48,797 nucleotides of DNA, from NCBI RefSeq assembly GCF_003626645.1, contig NZ_RBAM01000026.1, positions 1 through 48,797 on the forward strand, written 5' to 3'. Shown one piece after another: positions 26,813-34,888 of the stretch. The notes beneath the pieces were generated by a model, which was not told the DNA's origin, ran no database searches, and saw nothing but the letters and a program-made list of their open reading frames with translations. The position numbers were made by a program, and so were the translations under genes. Origin of the DNA: Streptomyces klenkii. Lineage in GTDB: Bacteria > Actinomycetota > Actinomycetes > Streptomycetales > Streptomycetaceae. Within the stretch, counting starts at the first letter, position 1; each line of letters begins with the position of its first letter.

Positions 26813-28150
26813 CTACCGCACCGAGATGAACGAGGACGCGACCCGAGCCGGCCGTTCCCGCGGCGGAGCCGCCGCGTGGCCCACCGCCACCGCCCCCATC
26901 GGATCCCACCCCTCCGGCAGCGCCAACACCTCCCGCACCACATCGCGGCAGAACATCGTCGAAGAGATCCAGGCCGACCCGAGCCGCTCCCCGGCCAGCG
27001 CCACGAGGAAGTTCTGCACGGCGGCCCCGGCGGCAACGACGAACATCTCCCGCTCAGAAGCGTTCCGCCGCGCGTCCCGGTACGTGTGGGACCCGTCCAT
27101 CACCAGGCAAGGCACCACCAGATAGGGAGCGTTCCGCAGCACGTCCCCCCGCCGGACCCGCTTGGCGATGCTCTCCTCGCTGAACCCGTCCCCCCGCAGG
27201 TCCGCGATCCACGCCTCCCGCATGGCGTCGAGCAGCCGCACCCGCGCCTCCGCGGACTCCAGCAGGACGAACCGCCAGGGCGTCGTGTGATGCGGGGCGG
27301 GCGCGGTGATGGCAGCGGCGACGGCCCGCCGCACGGCGGCACCGTCAACGGGCTCGTCGGTGAACTCGCGCACGGTCCGCCGCAAGGTCACGGCTTCCCG
27401 TACGGCCTCGGACGTCCCGAGCCGGAACATGTCGTCGGCGGCGGACCGCACGAACGCACGAGCACCGGAGCCGTCCTCACCCACCACATGCGGCAACCCG
27501 CGCACCACCGCAACGGGCAGCCCGGAGACCTTCCCCTTCACGAGGTCCCCGGCGGCGGCAAGCTCGTCCGCCGTGGCGACGACGGTCGCACTCAGCGGAT
27601 TGCCGTGCGCGTCGACACCACCCCGCAGGTCGTCCAGCACCCGCACCCCGGCCGCGCCGATGGCGATGTCGGTGAGCCCGCTGCGCCAGGGCCGCCCGGA
27701 CGTATCGGTCACCACCACACCCACATCGACACCGAGCGCCTCCCGCAGCCCCTCCCGCAGCACGCGGGCGGACGCATCGGGGTCCTCGGGCAGCAGCAGC
27801 ACCGTCCCGGCAGCGGTGTTGGACGCGTCGACGCCGGCAGCGGCCATCACCAGACCCTGCCGGTTCTCGACGATGCGCAGGGTGCCGCGCCGCGCGACGA
27901 CCCGTACGGTCTCGGCGTCTATGGCCGCCTCGCGGTCGCCGGCCCGGACGATCCGGCCCTCGGCCTTGCTGACGATCTTCGAGGTGACGAGGAGGACGTC
28001 GCCGTCGGCGAGCCCGGGCAGCCCCTCGCCCATGACGGCCGCGGCGAGCACCTTGACGAGGTCGTCACCGGCCTGCACCTCGGGAATGCCGGGCACGGCC
28101 CAGACCCGGTACCCGGGGGCCCCGCCCCCGGCCCGCGTCTCCGCGCTCAC
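26813..28150 (-). CDS. fbiB: Bifunctional F420:gamma-glutamyl ligase / dehydro-F420-0 reductase
   Basis: 445 residues, the actinobacterial two-domain FbiB. The N-terminal CofE-like domain (about 14-250) adds glutamates to F420-0 with GTP. It contains VTSKIVSKAEGR, TDTSGRPWRSGLTDIAIGAAG and DELAAAGDLVKGK. The C-terminal nitroreductase-fold domain (about 255-440, starting RRTVREFTDEPVDGAAV) binds FMN and is known in mycobacteria to reduce the dehydro-F420-0 intermediate. The GTG start overlaps the fbiA stop (GTGA), so the two are coupled. It ends in TAG, 18 bases from the large stem-loop. Confidence 0.94.
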   Translation of the reverse strand: MSAETRAGGGAPGYRVWAVPGIPEVQAGDDLVKVLAAAVMGEGLPGLADGDVLLVTSKIVSKAEGRIVRAGDREAAIDAETVRVVARRGTLRIVENRQGLVMAAAGVDASNTAAGTVLLLPEDPDASARVLREGLREALGVDVGVVVTDTSGRPWRSGLTDIAIGAAGVRVLDDLRGGVDAHGNPLSATVVATADELAAAGDLVKGKVSGLPVAVVRGLPHVVGEDGSGARAFVRSAADDMFRLGTSEAVREAVTLRRTVREFTDEPVDGAAVRRAVAAAITAPAPHHTTPWRFVLLESAEARVRLLDAMREAWIADLRGDGFSEESIAKRVRRGDVLRNAPYLVVPCLVMDGSHTYRDARRNASEREMFVVAAGAAVQNFLVALAGERLGSAWISSTMFCRDVVREVLALPEGWDPMGAVAVGHAAAPPRERPARVASSFISVR

Positions 28151-29124
28151 GCCCGCACCTCCTCGGCCAGCGCCAGCGCCTCCGCGGCCATGGCGGCCGT
28201 GGCCTCGGTGTCCGTCATCATCAGCGGCACGGCCCGGCAGCGGATGCCGGAGGCCTCGACCTTCTCGACGGCGCCGGCGTCGACGGTGTCGACCAGCCAG
28301 CCGTCGAGCAGCCCGGGGCCGTAGTGCCCGGCGACGGCCGCGGCGGTGGACTCCACGCCGACGGCGGCGAGCACCTTGTCGGCCATGCCGCGCACGGGCG
28401 CGTCACCGACGATGGGGGAGAGGCCGACGACGGGCGCGGAGGCGTCGGCGACGGCCTCGCGGATCCCGGGCACGGCGAGCACGGTGCCGATGCTGACGAC
28501 GGGGTTGGACGGCGGGAAGAGGATGACGTCGGCGGCGGCGATGGCCTCCAGGACGCCGGGCGCGGGCTTGGCCTGCTCGGCGCCGACGGGGATGATCGCG
28601 TGCGCGGGCACGCCGGCCCGCAGCCGCACCCAGTACTCCTGGAAGTGCACGGCCTTGCGCGAGGGAGCCCCGGCGTCGGGATCGTCGATCAGAACGTGCG
28701 TCTCGACCCGGTCGTCGCTCATGGGAAGCAGCCGCACCCCGGGCTGCCACCGCTCGCACAGAGCCTCGGTCACGGCGCTCAGCGGGTATCCGGCGCCGAG
28801 CATCTGCGTGCGGACGATGTGGGTGGCGAAGTCGCGGTCGCCGAGCCCGAACCACTCGGGCCCGACGCCGTACGCCGCGAGCTCTTCCTTGACGGCGAAG
28901 GTCTCGCCGGCCCGGCCCCAGCCCTGCTCCTCGTGGATGCCACCGCCGAGGGTGTACATGACGGTGTCGAGGTCGGGACAGACCTTGAGGCCGAAGAGGT
29001 GGATGTCGTCGCCGGTGTTGCCGATGACGGTGATGTCGGCGCCGGGGACTGCTGACTTGAGGCCGCGGAGGAATCGGGCGCCCCCGATTCCACCGGCCAG
29101 GACGACGATGCGCTGCGTAGGCAT
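28147..29124 (-). CDS. fbiA: 2-phospho-L-lactate / phosphoenolpyruvyl transferase
   Basis: FbiA/CofD, 325 residues, transfers the phospholactyl or phosphoenolpyruvyl moiety from its guanosine diphosphate carrier to the deazaflavin Fo, giving (dehydro-)F420-0. The N terminus IVVLAGGIGGARFLRGL holds the glycine-rich site, followed by TVIGNTGDDIHLFGLKVCPDLD and the later FPPSNPVVSIGTVLAVPGI, all characteristic. The ATG at 29124 is preferred over an in-frame ATG at 29154 because it gives MPTQRIVVLAGG directly. The gene starts only 13 bases after the cysteine dioxygenase stop on the same strand, so the three genes probably form one operon. Fo synthase (FbiC) is not in this window. Confidence 0.94.
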   Translation of the reverse strand: MPTQRIVVLAGGIGGARFLRGLKSAVPGADITVIGNTGDDIHLFGLKVCPDLDTVMYTLGGGIHEEQGWGRAGETFAVKEELAAYGVGPEWFGLGDRDFATHIVRTQMLGAGYPLSAVTEALCERWQPGVRLLPMSDDRVETHVLIDDPDAGAPSRKAVHFQEYWVRLRAGVPAHAIIPVGAEQAKPAPGVLEAIAAADVILFPPSNPVVSIGTVLAVPGIREAVADASAPVVGLSPIVGDAPVRGMADKVLAAVGVESTAAAVAGHYGPGLLDGWLVDTVDAGAVEKVEASGIRCRAVPLMMTDTEATAAMAAEALALAEEVRA

Positions 29125-29137
29125 AGGCGACAGTGTG

Positions 29138-29659
29138 TCAGCTGGGTACGACACTCCTGACGGCGGTCGCCGACGTGGAGGTGACCTCCGCCCGCATGGG
29201 CATCTCCGTCAGCCCGGGCGAGTAGATGTGCAGGCTGACCGCCGGCGCGAGGGAGTCGTTGACGATCTCATGAGCGTATCCGGGCGCGAAGACGCGCTGC
29301 GCTCCGGCGTGCAGCGTCCGCCGTGCGCCGCCGGGCGTCCCGGTGCTTCCGGTGATCTCGGTCAGCTCACCCTGGAGGACGGTCAGCACCCCGGAGGAGG
29401 GGCCGTGGTCGTGGGCCCCGCTGCCCTGCCCGGGCACCCAGCTCAGCAGCCACACCTCGTAGCCGGGGCCGACGCGGAGGCGGTGGTACCAGCGGCTGGT
29501 GGCGTCGTACTGGACGAGGTGGGCCCAGGAGGCGCGGTCGGCGGCGACGGAGCGGGCGAGCCCGGCGAACTCGGCGACGGTGCGCGGGTGGGCGGGCGCG
29601 GGCGGCATGAGGTGGGGGATGGCGAGCGGGTCGCCGGCGATCTGGACGTCGCTGTTCAT
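29138..29659 (-). CDS. Cysteine dioxygenase (type I)
   Basis: 173-residue cupin-fold iron enzyme that oxidises L-cysteine to cysteine sulfinate. The ligand pattern fits the family: H83 and H85 in GAHDHG and H130 in PGYAHEI, matching the three-histidine site of the mammalian enzyme. The tyrosine/arginine-rich SRWYHRL (55-61) should bind substrate. ATG at 29659 has GAGGAA about 10 bases upstream. It heads a likely operon with fbiA and fbiB. Upstream on the same strand a cysteine-rich short reading frame and a strong hairpin suggest attenuation control. 3-mercaptopropionate dioxygenase activity is a possible alternative. Confidence 0.9.
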   Translation of the reverse strand: MNSDVQIAGDPLAIPHLMPPAPAHPRTVAEFAGLARSVAADRASWAHLVQYDATSRWYHRLRVGPGYEVWLLSWVPGQGSGAHDHGPSSGVLTVLQGELTEITGSTGTPGGARRTLHAGAQRVFAPGYAHEIVNDSLAPAVSLHIYSPGLTEMPMRAEVTSTSATAVRSVVPS

Positions 29660-29741
29660 GTGCGGAGGTTCCTCGGCGGGAGTGAGGGGAGCGCGTGACG
29701 GGCGGAGCGTGGGGCGCCCGGAGCTGGGGATGGCGCAAGGG

Positions 29742-29766
29742 CGCGGTGCAGCGTGGGCGCACCGCG
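29742..29766 (-). promoter_or_regulatory. Hairpin in the cysteine dioxygenase leader
   Basis: An 8-bp perfect stem (29742-29749 with 29759-29766, CGCGGTGC arm) and a 9-nt loop lie between the leader reading frame and the dioxygenase start. It has no T-run after it on the minus strand. It could be an attenuator or a pause structure. Confidence 0.4.
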
Positions 29767-29831
29767 GACGGCCGGGATGGTGGCCGCGCGGGGCGCGGGG
29801 AGTCAGCCGGAGCTCTGGGGCGTCGACGGCA

Positions 29832-29918
29832 TCAACAGCTGGAACAGCGACAGCGAGCCTGCACAGCGCAGCGGGACCCGTAGCTACGGGTCAGGCTGAG
29901 GGCGGCGTTCACTGGCAT
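29832..29918 (-). CDS. Candidate cysteine-rich leader peptide
   Basis: A 28-codon frame from ATG (29918) to TGA (29832-29834), ending RCRCSSC, with cysteines at 17, 23, 25 and 28. Three of the four are the rare codon TGT, which is unusual in this genome. It lies 172 bases upstream of cysteine dioxygenase on the same strand and contains the 18-base palindrome GACCCGTAGCTACGGGTC (29875-29892). GGTGGG just before the ATG may serve as ribosome site. Leader peptides rich in cysteine are established regulators of cysteine genes in mycobacteria. Here the target would be a cysteine-degrading enzyme, so I infer a cysteine-sensing attenuator. Conservation was not tested. Confidence 0.5.
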   Translation of the reverse strand: MPVNAALSLTRSYGSRCAVQARCRCSSC

Positions 29919-30252
29919 GCCCACCACGGTGACGGGCCCGGACACGTTGTGTCAACCGCATGTCCCATTTGGGGGCAATGTTTCACCTCATCCGGTAACT
30001 GTGGGTGCTCCAAGGTTTGCGGGGGTGTGACCATGGACAGGTGGCGCTCCGACCGGGCCGCAAACATCGTTCGGCCGGACGGTGCAACGGGATTGCCGCG
30101 CGTGACGTCCTCTCCTTGCAGAGGGGAACGAGTCGGCCGTGGCCCGATGGAAGTGGCGCAGAGGGGTCTGTCCGGACTTGTAATCTTTTGGACACTTTCT
30201 GCTTGGCTTTGGTTCCGCAGAGTGAATAAGGGGCCCAATAGCAGATCTCGGC
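29919..30252. other. Upstream region of whiB and the dioxygenase leader
   Basis: The rest of the 696-base gap between dioxygenase and whiB holds no credible gene. Notable are GACACGTTGTGTC (29941-29953, short inverted repeat) and a minus-strand TTGACA (29950-29955) that could be a -35 for the leader transcript, although no matching -10 follows. The heptamer TTGTAAT occurs at 30178-30184 and again at 30276-30282 in the candidate whiB promoter. Confidence 0.35.
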
Positions 30253-30282
30253 TTGACTGGCCCGGATCGGCACACTTGTAAT
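30253..30282 (+). promoter_or_regulatory. Candidate whiB promoter
   Basis: TTGACT (30253-30258), an 18-base spacer and TGTAAT (30277-30282) resemble a vegetative sigma factor promoter and place the start near 30289, about 67 bases ahead of whiB. S. coelicolor whiB is known to have more than one promoter; which one this is cannot be told. Confidence 0.55.
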
Positions 30283-30335
30283 TTCACCCGTGTCGTTCTG
30301 CCGTAGTTGAAGAAGGCGACGACGCGGGGACGTAA

Positions 30336-30359
30336 ATGACAGACGAGGGGCGCACATGA
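30336..30359 (+). CDS. Seven-codon ORF overlapping the whiB start
   Basis: ATG at 30336, preceded by GGGGA, reads M-T-D-E-G-R-T and stops at TGA (30357-30359), which overlaps the whiB ATG (30356-30358). Its body contains the whiB ribosome site GAGGGG (30345-30350). It may couple or tune whiB translation; it is short enough to be chance. Confidence 0.35.
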   Translation: MTDEGRT

Positions 30360-30619
30360 CCGAGCTGTTTCAGCAACTGCTGGTCGAGGAGGCGGGCGAG
30401 GAGCTCGGCTGGCAAGAGCGCGCGCTGTGCGCCCAGACCGATCCCGAGTCCTTCTTCCCCGAGAAGGGCGGATCCACGCGCGAGGCGAAGAAGGTCTGCC
30501 TCGCCTGCGAAGTCCGCTCGGAATGCCTTGAATATGCCCTTGCCAATGACGAGCGCTTCGGCATCTGGGGCGGCCTGTCCGAGCGTGAGCGGCGCCGTCT
30601 CAAGAAGGCGGCGGTCTGA
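30356..30619 (+). CDS. whiB: Sporulation regulator WhiB (Wbl iron-sulfur protein)
   Basis: 87 residues, the full length of Streptomyces WhiB, and near-identical to the S. coelicolor protein as I remember it. Cluster ligands C25, C48, C51 and C57 bind [4Fe-4S]. The GIWGG turn (69-73) and the basic tail ERERRRLKKAAV interact with sigma factor and DNA. WhiB acts with WhiA to activate genes needed for septation of aerial hyphae into spores. It is flanked by F420 genes just as whiB2 is in mycobacteria. The ATG at 30356 follows GAGGGG by five bases. The presence of this gene strongly supports a sporulating streptomycete. Confidence 0.97.
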   Translation: MTELFQQLLVEEAGEELGWQERALCAQTDPESFFPEKGGSTREAKKVCLACEVRSECLEYALANDERFGIWGGLSERERRRLKKAAV

Positions 30620-31039
30620 GCTTCCGATAGGCCTACAAGAGGCCTGGGGGAGCCCGGCGAGCCCATAGGGCATACGGGTCCGGTAATCACCCTTATTGGT
30701 TTCGGTGATTCCAGGGCCAGTGATTCCCCGGCAAATACGGGAATTGGTAGGGCGACGATTACTGCAAGTTAAAAGCGATGGCCGGAGCATGGCCCCCCGT
30801 CGCCGGATCCTCCCGCCGGGAGGGCCCCCGCACCCCATGACGTACGCACCGCGTACGGGACGTCCGGTCCGCCCGCCGCCCCACCGGCGCGAGGCGGACC
30901 GCTGTGTGCGCAGCCATTAGTGTGGTGGCCCGTCCGAGACGCACCGCCGCCCCGACGGGCGCACCCGCGGCAAGGCGCAGTCCAGCACAGCAGTCATCCG
31001 GGGCCCGCCCCGGACCCCGGCCGGAGGGCCCGTACCCCG
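30620..31039. other. Intergenic region downstream of whiB
   Basis: 420 bases without a convincing gene. An AGGCCT-ACAAG-AGGCCT hairpin (30629-30645) ten bases after whiB could be a weak terminator. A second inverted pair AATCACC/GGTGATT occurs near 30685-30708. The central part (about 30680-30780) is notably AT-rich and probably carries the promoter of the large glycosyltransferase gene, though I cannot name a -35/-10 pair with confidence. Confidence 0.35.
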
Positions 31040-34000
31040 ATGTCCGTGCACAGCAATGCGGCGCACTCGAATATGGCGGCCCCGGCCGCCGCCCCCAACC
31101 GCCTGCCCGCGTTCGACCCGGCCGTCCCGCCGGCCTTCCCGCGCCACGTCGTCACCGCCGTGATCGTCAGCCACGACGGCGCCCGCTGGCTCCCCGACGC
31201 CCTGTCCGGCCTGCTCGGCCAGGAGCGGCCCGTGCAGAGCGCCGTCGGCGCCGACACCGGCAGCACCGACGACTCGGCCCAGCTCCTCGCCGACGCCCTC
31301 GGCCCGGACCGCGTCCTGCACCTCGCCCGCCGCGCCGGCTTCGGCACCGCCGTCGACGAGGCCCTGCGCGCCGTCCCCGCGCCCGACCCCGAGGACCTGC
31401 CCTACCTCAAGCGCTCCAGCGGCTGGGACCCCGTCAGCCGCTCCTGGCGCGAGGACGGCTACGACCAGCCCGGCGACGGCCGCCGCCACGGCGACGCCGA
31501 CCTCGAACCCGTCCAGTGGCTGTGGCTCCTGCACGACGACTGCGCGCCCGAGCCCGGCGCCCTCCACGAACTCCTGCGCGTCGCCGACTCCGAGCCCGGC
31601 GCCGCCGTCATCGGCCCCAAGCTGCGCGGCTGGTACGACCGCCGCCAGCTCCTGGAGGCCGGCGTCTCCATCGCCCGCAGCGGCCGCCGCTGGACCGGCC
31701 TCGACCGCCGCGAGCAGGACCAGGGCCAGCACGACCAGATCCGCACCGTGCTGTCCGTCTCCACCGCCGGCATGCTCGTCCGCCGCGACGTCTTCGAACA
31801 GCTCGGCGGCTTCGACCCCCGGCTGCCCCTCATGCGCGACGACGTCGACCTGTGCTGGCGCGCCCACGCCGCCGGCCACCGCGTCCTCGTCGCCCCCGAC
31901 GCCGTCCTGCGGCACGCCGAGGCCGCCGCCCGCGAACGCCGCCCCGTCGACTGCGCCGGCCGCCGCCCGGTCAACCCGCACCGCGTCGACAAGGCCGGCG
32001 CCGTACACACCCTCCTGGCCAACACCCGCGGCCCGGCCCTCGCCTACGTGCTGCTGCGGCTCGTCCTCAGCACCCTCCTGCGGACCGCCGGCTACCTCCT
32101 GGGCAAGGCCCCCGCGCAGGCCCTGGACGAGCTCACCGGCCTCTTCCGCGTCCTCCTGCGGCCCGGCCGCATCCGCGCCGCCCGGACGAAGCGCGGCGCA
32201 CCCGCCGTCGCACCCGGCGAACTGAGACCGCTGTTCCCGCCGGCCGGAGCCACCCTCCGGGCCACCGCCGAGCAACTGGCGAGCAGCGTCGGCGGCCGCC
32301 GGGACGACGGACCCTCCGCCGGCGGGCGCCACGGCGCCGTCGAGTCCGGGCCGACCGGCGAGGACGCCGACTTCCTGGAGATCGAGCAGTTCGCCCGCCT
32401 CAAGCGCGTCTTCCGCAAGCCCGCCCCCGTCCTCTTCGCCCTCCTGCTGCTCGTCTCCGTCGTCGCCTGCCGCGAGCTCTTCGGCACCGGCGGCCTCTCG
32501 GGCGGCGCCCTCCTGCCCGCCCCCGACGGCGCCGCGGCCCTGTGGTCGCAGTACACGGACGCCTGGCACCCCGTCGGTGTGGGCAGTACCGGAAGCGCAC
32601 CGCCCTACCTGGCGGTCCTCGCCACCCTCTCGACGCTCTTCCTCGGCTCCACGGGCTTCACCCTCACCCTGCTGCTCGTCTGCTCGGTGCCCCTGGCCGG
32701 GCTCAGCGCCTACTTCGCCTCCCGCCCCCTGGTCTCCTCGCGCCCCCTGCGCGCCTGGGCCGCCGTCGCCTACGCCTTCCTGCCCGCCGCGACCGGCGCC
32801 CTCGCCGCGGGCCGCCTCGGCACCGCCGTCCTGGCCGTCCTGCTGCCGCTCATGGCGCGCACCGCCGTCGCCGCGGCCGGCCTGCGCGTCCCGGGCGCCC
32901 GCCCCACCTGGCGCGCGTCCTGGGCGTACGCCCTCCTGCTCACTGTCACCACCGCCTTCACCCCGGTGGTGTGGCCGCTCGCCGTCGTCCTGGGCCTGGC
33001 CGCCCTGGCCTTCCACGGCGCCCAGGGCGGGCGCCCGCGGCTGGTGCTCCACGGCCCGCGCTTCCTCGCCGTCGTCCTGACTCCCGTCGCCGTCCTGGCC
33101 CCCTGGTCCCTGGGCCTGTTCGCGCACCCGGGCCGCTTCCTGACCGAGGCCGGCCTCGACCAGGCGGTCACCGGCTCGTCCTCCCCGCTGTACCTGCTCA
33201 CCGCCGACCCCGGCGGCGCGAAGACCGTCGGCGGCGCACTGCTCGCGGGCGTCGTCCTGGCCGCGCTCGCCGCCCTGCTGCGCGCCGACCGGCAGCTCGC
33301 CGTCCGCGGCGCCTGGGCGACCGCGCTCGCGGCCCTCGCGGCCGCCGTCCTCTCCGCCGGCTCGGCCTGGGCCGGACCGGCCACCCTCCTCTACGGGCTC
33401 GCCCTCATCGCCGCCGCGGCCGTCGGAGCGGAAGGCGCGCGGGCGCGCGTGGCCGCTCTCAGCTTCGGCTGGCGGCAGCCCGTGGCGGTGCTCATCGCCG
33501 TTGCCGCGGCCGCCGCCCCCTTGGTCGCGGCCGTGGGCTGGGCGGCCGGTGGCGCGGACGGCCCGCTCCAGCGGCGCAGCGACGCGCAGGTGCCCGCCTT
33601 CGTGGCCGAGGAGGCGGCCACCCGCGACCAGGCCCGCACCCTGGTGCTCGACGGCCGCGACGGCCGCGTCACTTACGCGCTCGTCCGGGGCTCCGGCGCC
33701 CGCCTCGGCGACGCCGAGGCGGCCGCGGCCGCCGGGGCCGACCCGAAGCTCGACTCCGTCGTCGCGGGCCTCGTCGCGGGCTCCGGCGCCGACCAGGCCG
33801 GCCTCCTCGCCGACTACGCCGTCGGCTACGTCCTCGTCCGCGACAGCGCCCCCCCGGCCATGGGCCGCGCCCTGGACACCACCACCGGCCTGACGCGGCT
33901 CAGCCGCCAGGACCACGCCTCCCTGTGGCGCGTGGACCGCGAGGTCGCACGCATCACTGTCGTCGCCGGCGGGGCACAGGGGAGCGGCAAGGGCGGCGGT

Positions 34001-34888
34001 GAGCAGTCCGCCCCCGTGCCGGTCGCCGCCGGGCCCGTCGAGTCCCGCGCGAAGCTCCCCGCGGGCCCCGAGGGACGGGTCCTGCGGATCGCCGACAAGG
34101 CGGACCCCGGCTGGCAGGCCACGCTCGACGGACGCTCCCTCAAGCGCACCACCGTCGACGGCTGGGCGCAGGGCTTCGAACTGCCCGCCGGGGGCGGCAA
34201 GCTGGCGCTCACGTACAAGGCGCCCGCCACGCACAGCACCTGGCTGTGGGCGCAGGGCCTCCTCGCGGCCGTCCTCGTGGTGCTCGCTCTTCCCGGGCGC
34301 AAGCGCCAGGTGGACGACGACCTGCCGGAGGAGGAGAGCGCACCCGCGGCCGTCGCCGCGCCCGCCTCCGTACCGGCCCAGGCTGTCGCCGGCGAGGGCC
34401 GCCGCGCGCGCAGGCTGCGGGCGGCTGCGGACGCCGCCCGGCCGGACGCCGCCCCCGTGCCGGAAGCCCCTCCCGCCGAGCCTGTCGCCGACTCCTACGC
34501 CGACCCGTACGCGGCCTCCTATGCCGACGCGTACGCCGATCCCTACGCCGAGTCCTACGCAACTCCTCACTCCGATCCGTACGGTCAGCAGGAACAGCAC
34601 CAGGGGCAGCAGCAAGGGCACCCGCAGGGGCAGCAGTACGGGCAGGAGGTGCCCTACGGCTCGTACGGTGAACAGCAGCACTACCAGGCGGACCACGGGG
34701 GCACGTACGACGCCGCCTACGGCGGCGCACAGCAGCAGGTCCCGTACCAGGGTCAGGGCCAGTACTCGGCGGAGCCGTACGCGAACGGGCAGACCGCGCC
34801 GTACGACCCGTACACCTACGGCGGAGCACACGACACGACGTACGGCGGCGGTGACCGGCACCACCGCGACGGGAGCGAGCAGCAGTGA
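31040..34888 (+). CDS. Giant GT2-type multi-spanning membrane glycosyltransferase
   Basis: 1282 residues. An N-terminal GT-A glycosyltransferase domain (about 36-330) has VVTAVIVSHDGARWLPDALSG, a DxD-like LLHDDCAPEPGA, and MRDDVDLCWRAHAAGHRVL. A long polytopic region (about 455-870) has many hydrophobic helices, then comes an extracytoplasmic part, another helix (about 1063-1083) and a C-terminal disordered tail of about 150 residues with DPYAxSYA-like repeats and Gln/Tyr/Gly runs. Probably adds sugars to a lipid-linked acceptor at the membrane. ATG at 31040 (MSVHSNAAHS) follows GGAGGG; a longer frame to 30920 is disfavoured. Its stop overlaps the next gene's start as GTGA. Confidence 0.85.
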   Translation: MSVHSNAAHSNMAAPAAAPNRLPAFDPAVPPAFPRHVVTAVIVSHDGARWLPDALSGLLGQERPVQSAVGADTGSTDDSAQLLADALGPDRVLHLARRAGFGTAVDEALRAVPAPDPEDLPYLKRSSGWDPVSRSWREDGYDQPGDGRRHGDADLEPVQWLWLLHDDCAPEPGALHELLRVADSEPGAAVIGPKLRGWYDRRQLLEAGVSIARSGRRWTGLDRREQDQGQHDQIRTVLSVSTAGMLVRRDVFEQLGGFDPRLPLMRDDVDLCWRAHAAGHRVLVAPDAVLRHAEAAARERRPVDCAGRRPVNPHRVDKAGAVHTLLANTRGPALAYVLLRLVLSTLLRTAGYLLGKAPAQALDELTGLFRVLLRPGRIRAARTKRGAPAVAPGELRPLFPPAGATLRATAEQLASSVGGRRDDGPSAGGRHGAVESGPTGEDADFLEIEQFARLKRVFRKPAPVLFALLLLVSVVACRELFGTGGLSGGALLPAPDGAAALWSQYTDAWHPVGVGSTGSAPPYLAVLATLSTLFLGSTGFTLTLLLVCSVPLAGLSAYFASRPLVSSRPLRAWAAVAYAFLPAATGALAAGRLGTAVLAVLLPLMARTAVAAAGLRVPGARPTWRASWAYALLLTVTTAFTPVVWPLAVVLGLAALAFHGAQGGRPRLVLHGPRFLAVVLTPVAVLAPWSLGLFAHPGRFLTEAGLDQAVTGSSSPLYLLTADPGGAKTVGGALLAGVVLAALAALLRADRQLAVRGAWATALAALAAAVLSAGSAWAGPATLLYGLALIAAAAVGAEGARARVAALSFGWRQPVAVLIAVAAAAAPLVAAVGWAAGGADGPLQRRSDAQVPAFVAEEAATRDQARTLVLDGRDGRVTYALVRGSGARLGDAEAAAAAGADPKLDSVVAGLVAGSGADQAGLLADYAVGYVLVRDSAPPAMGRALDTTTGLTRLSRQDHASLWRVDREVARITVVAGGAQGSGKGGGEQSAPVPVAAGPVESRAKLPAGPEGRVLRIADKADPGWQATLDGRSLKRTTVDGWAQGFELPAGGGKLALTYKAPATHSTWLWAQGLLAAVLVVLALPGRKRQVDDDLPEEESAPAAVAAPASVPAQAVAGEGRRARRLRAAADAARPDAAPVPEAPPAEPVADSYADPYAASYADAYADPYAESYATPHSDPYGQQEQHQGQQQGHPQGQQYGQEVPYGSYGEQQHYQADHGGTYDAAYGGAQQQVPYQGQGQYSAEPYANGQTAPYDPYTYGGAHDTTYGGGDRHHRDGSEQQ

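Noticed and set aside
30920..31039. N-terminal extension of the giant glycosyltransferase
   Set aside because: The added 40 residues are Pro/Arg/His-rich and atypical; the ATG at 31040 has a ribosome site.
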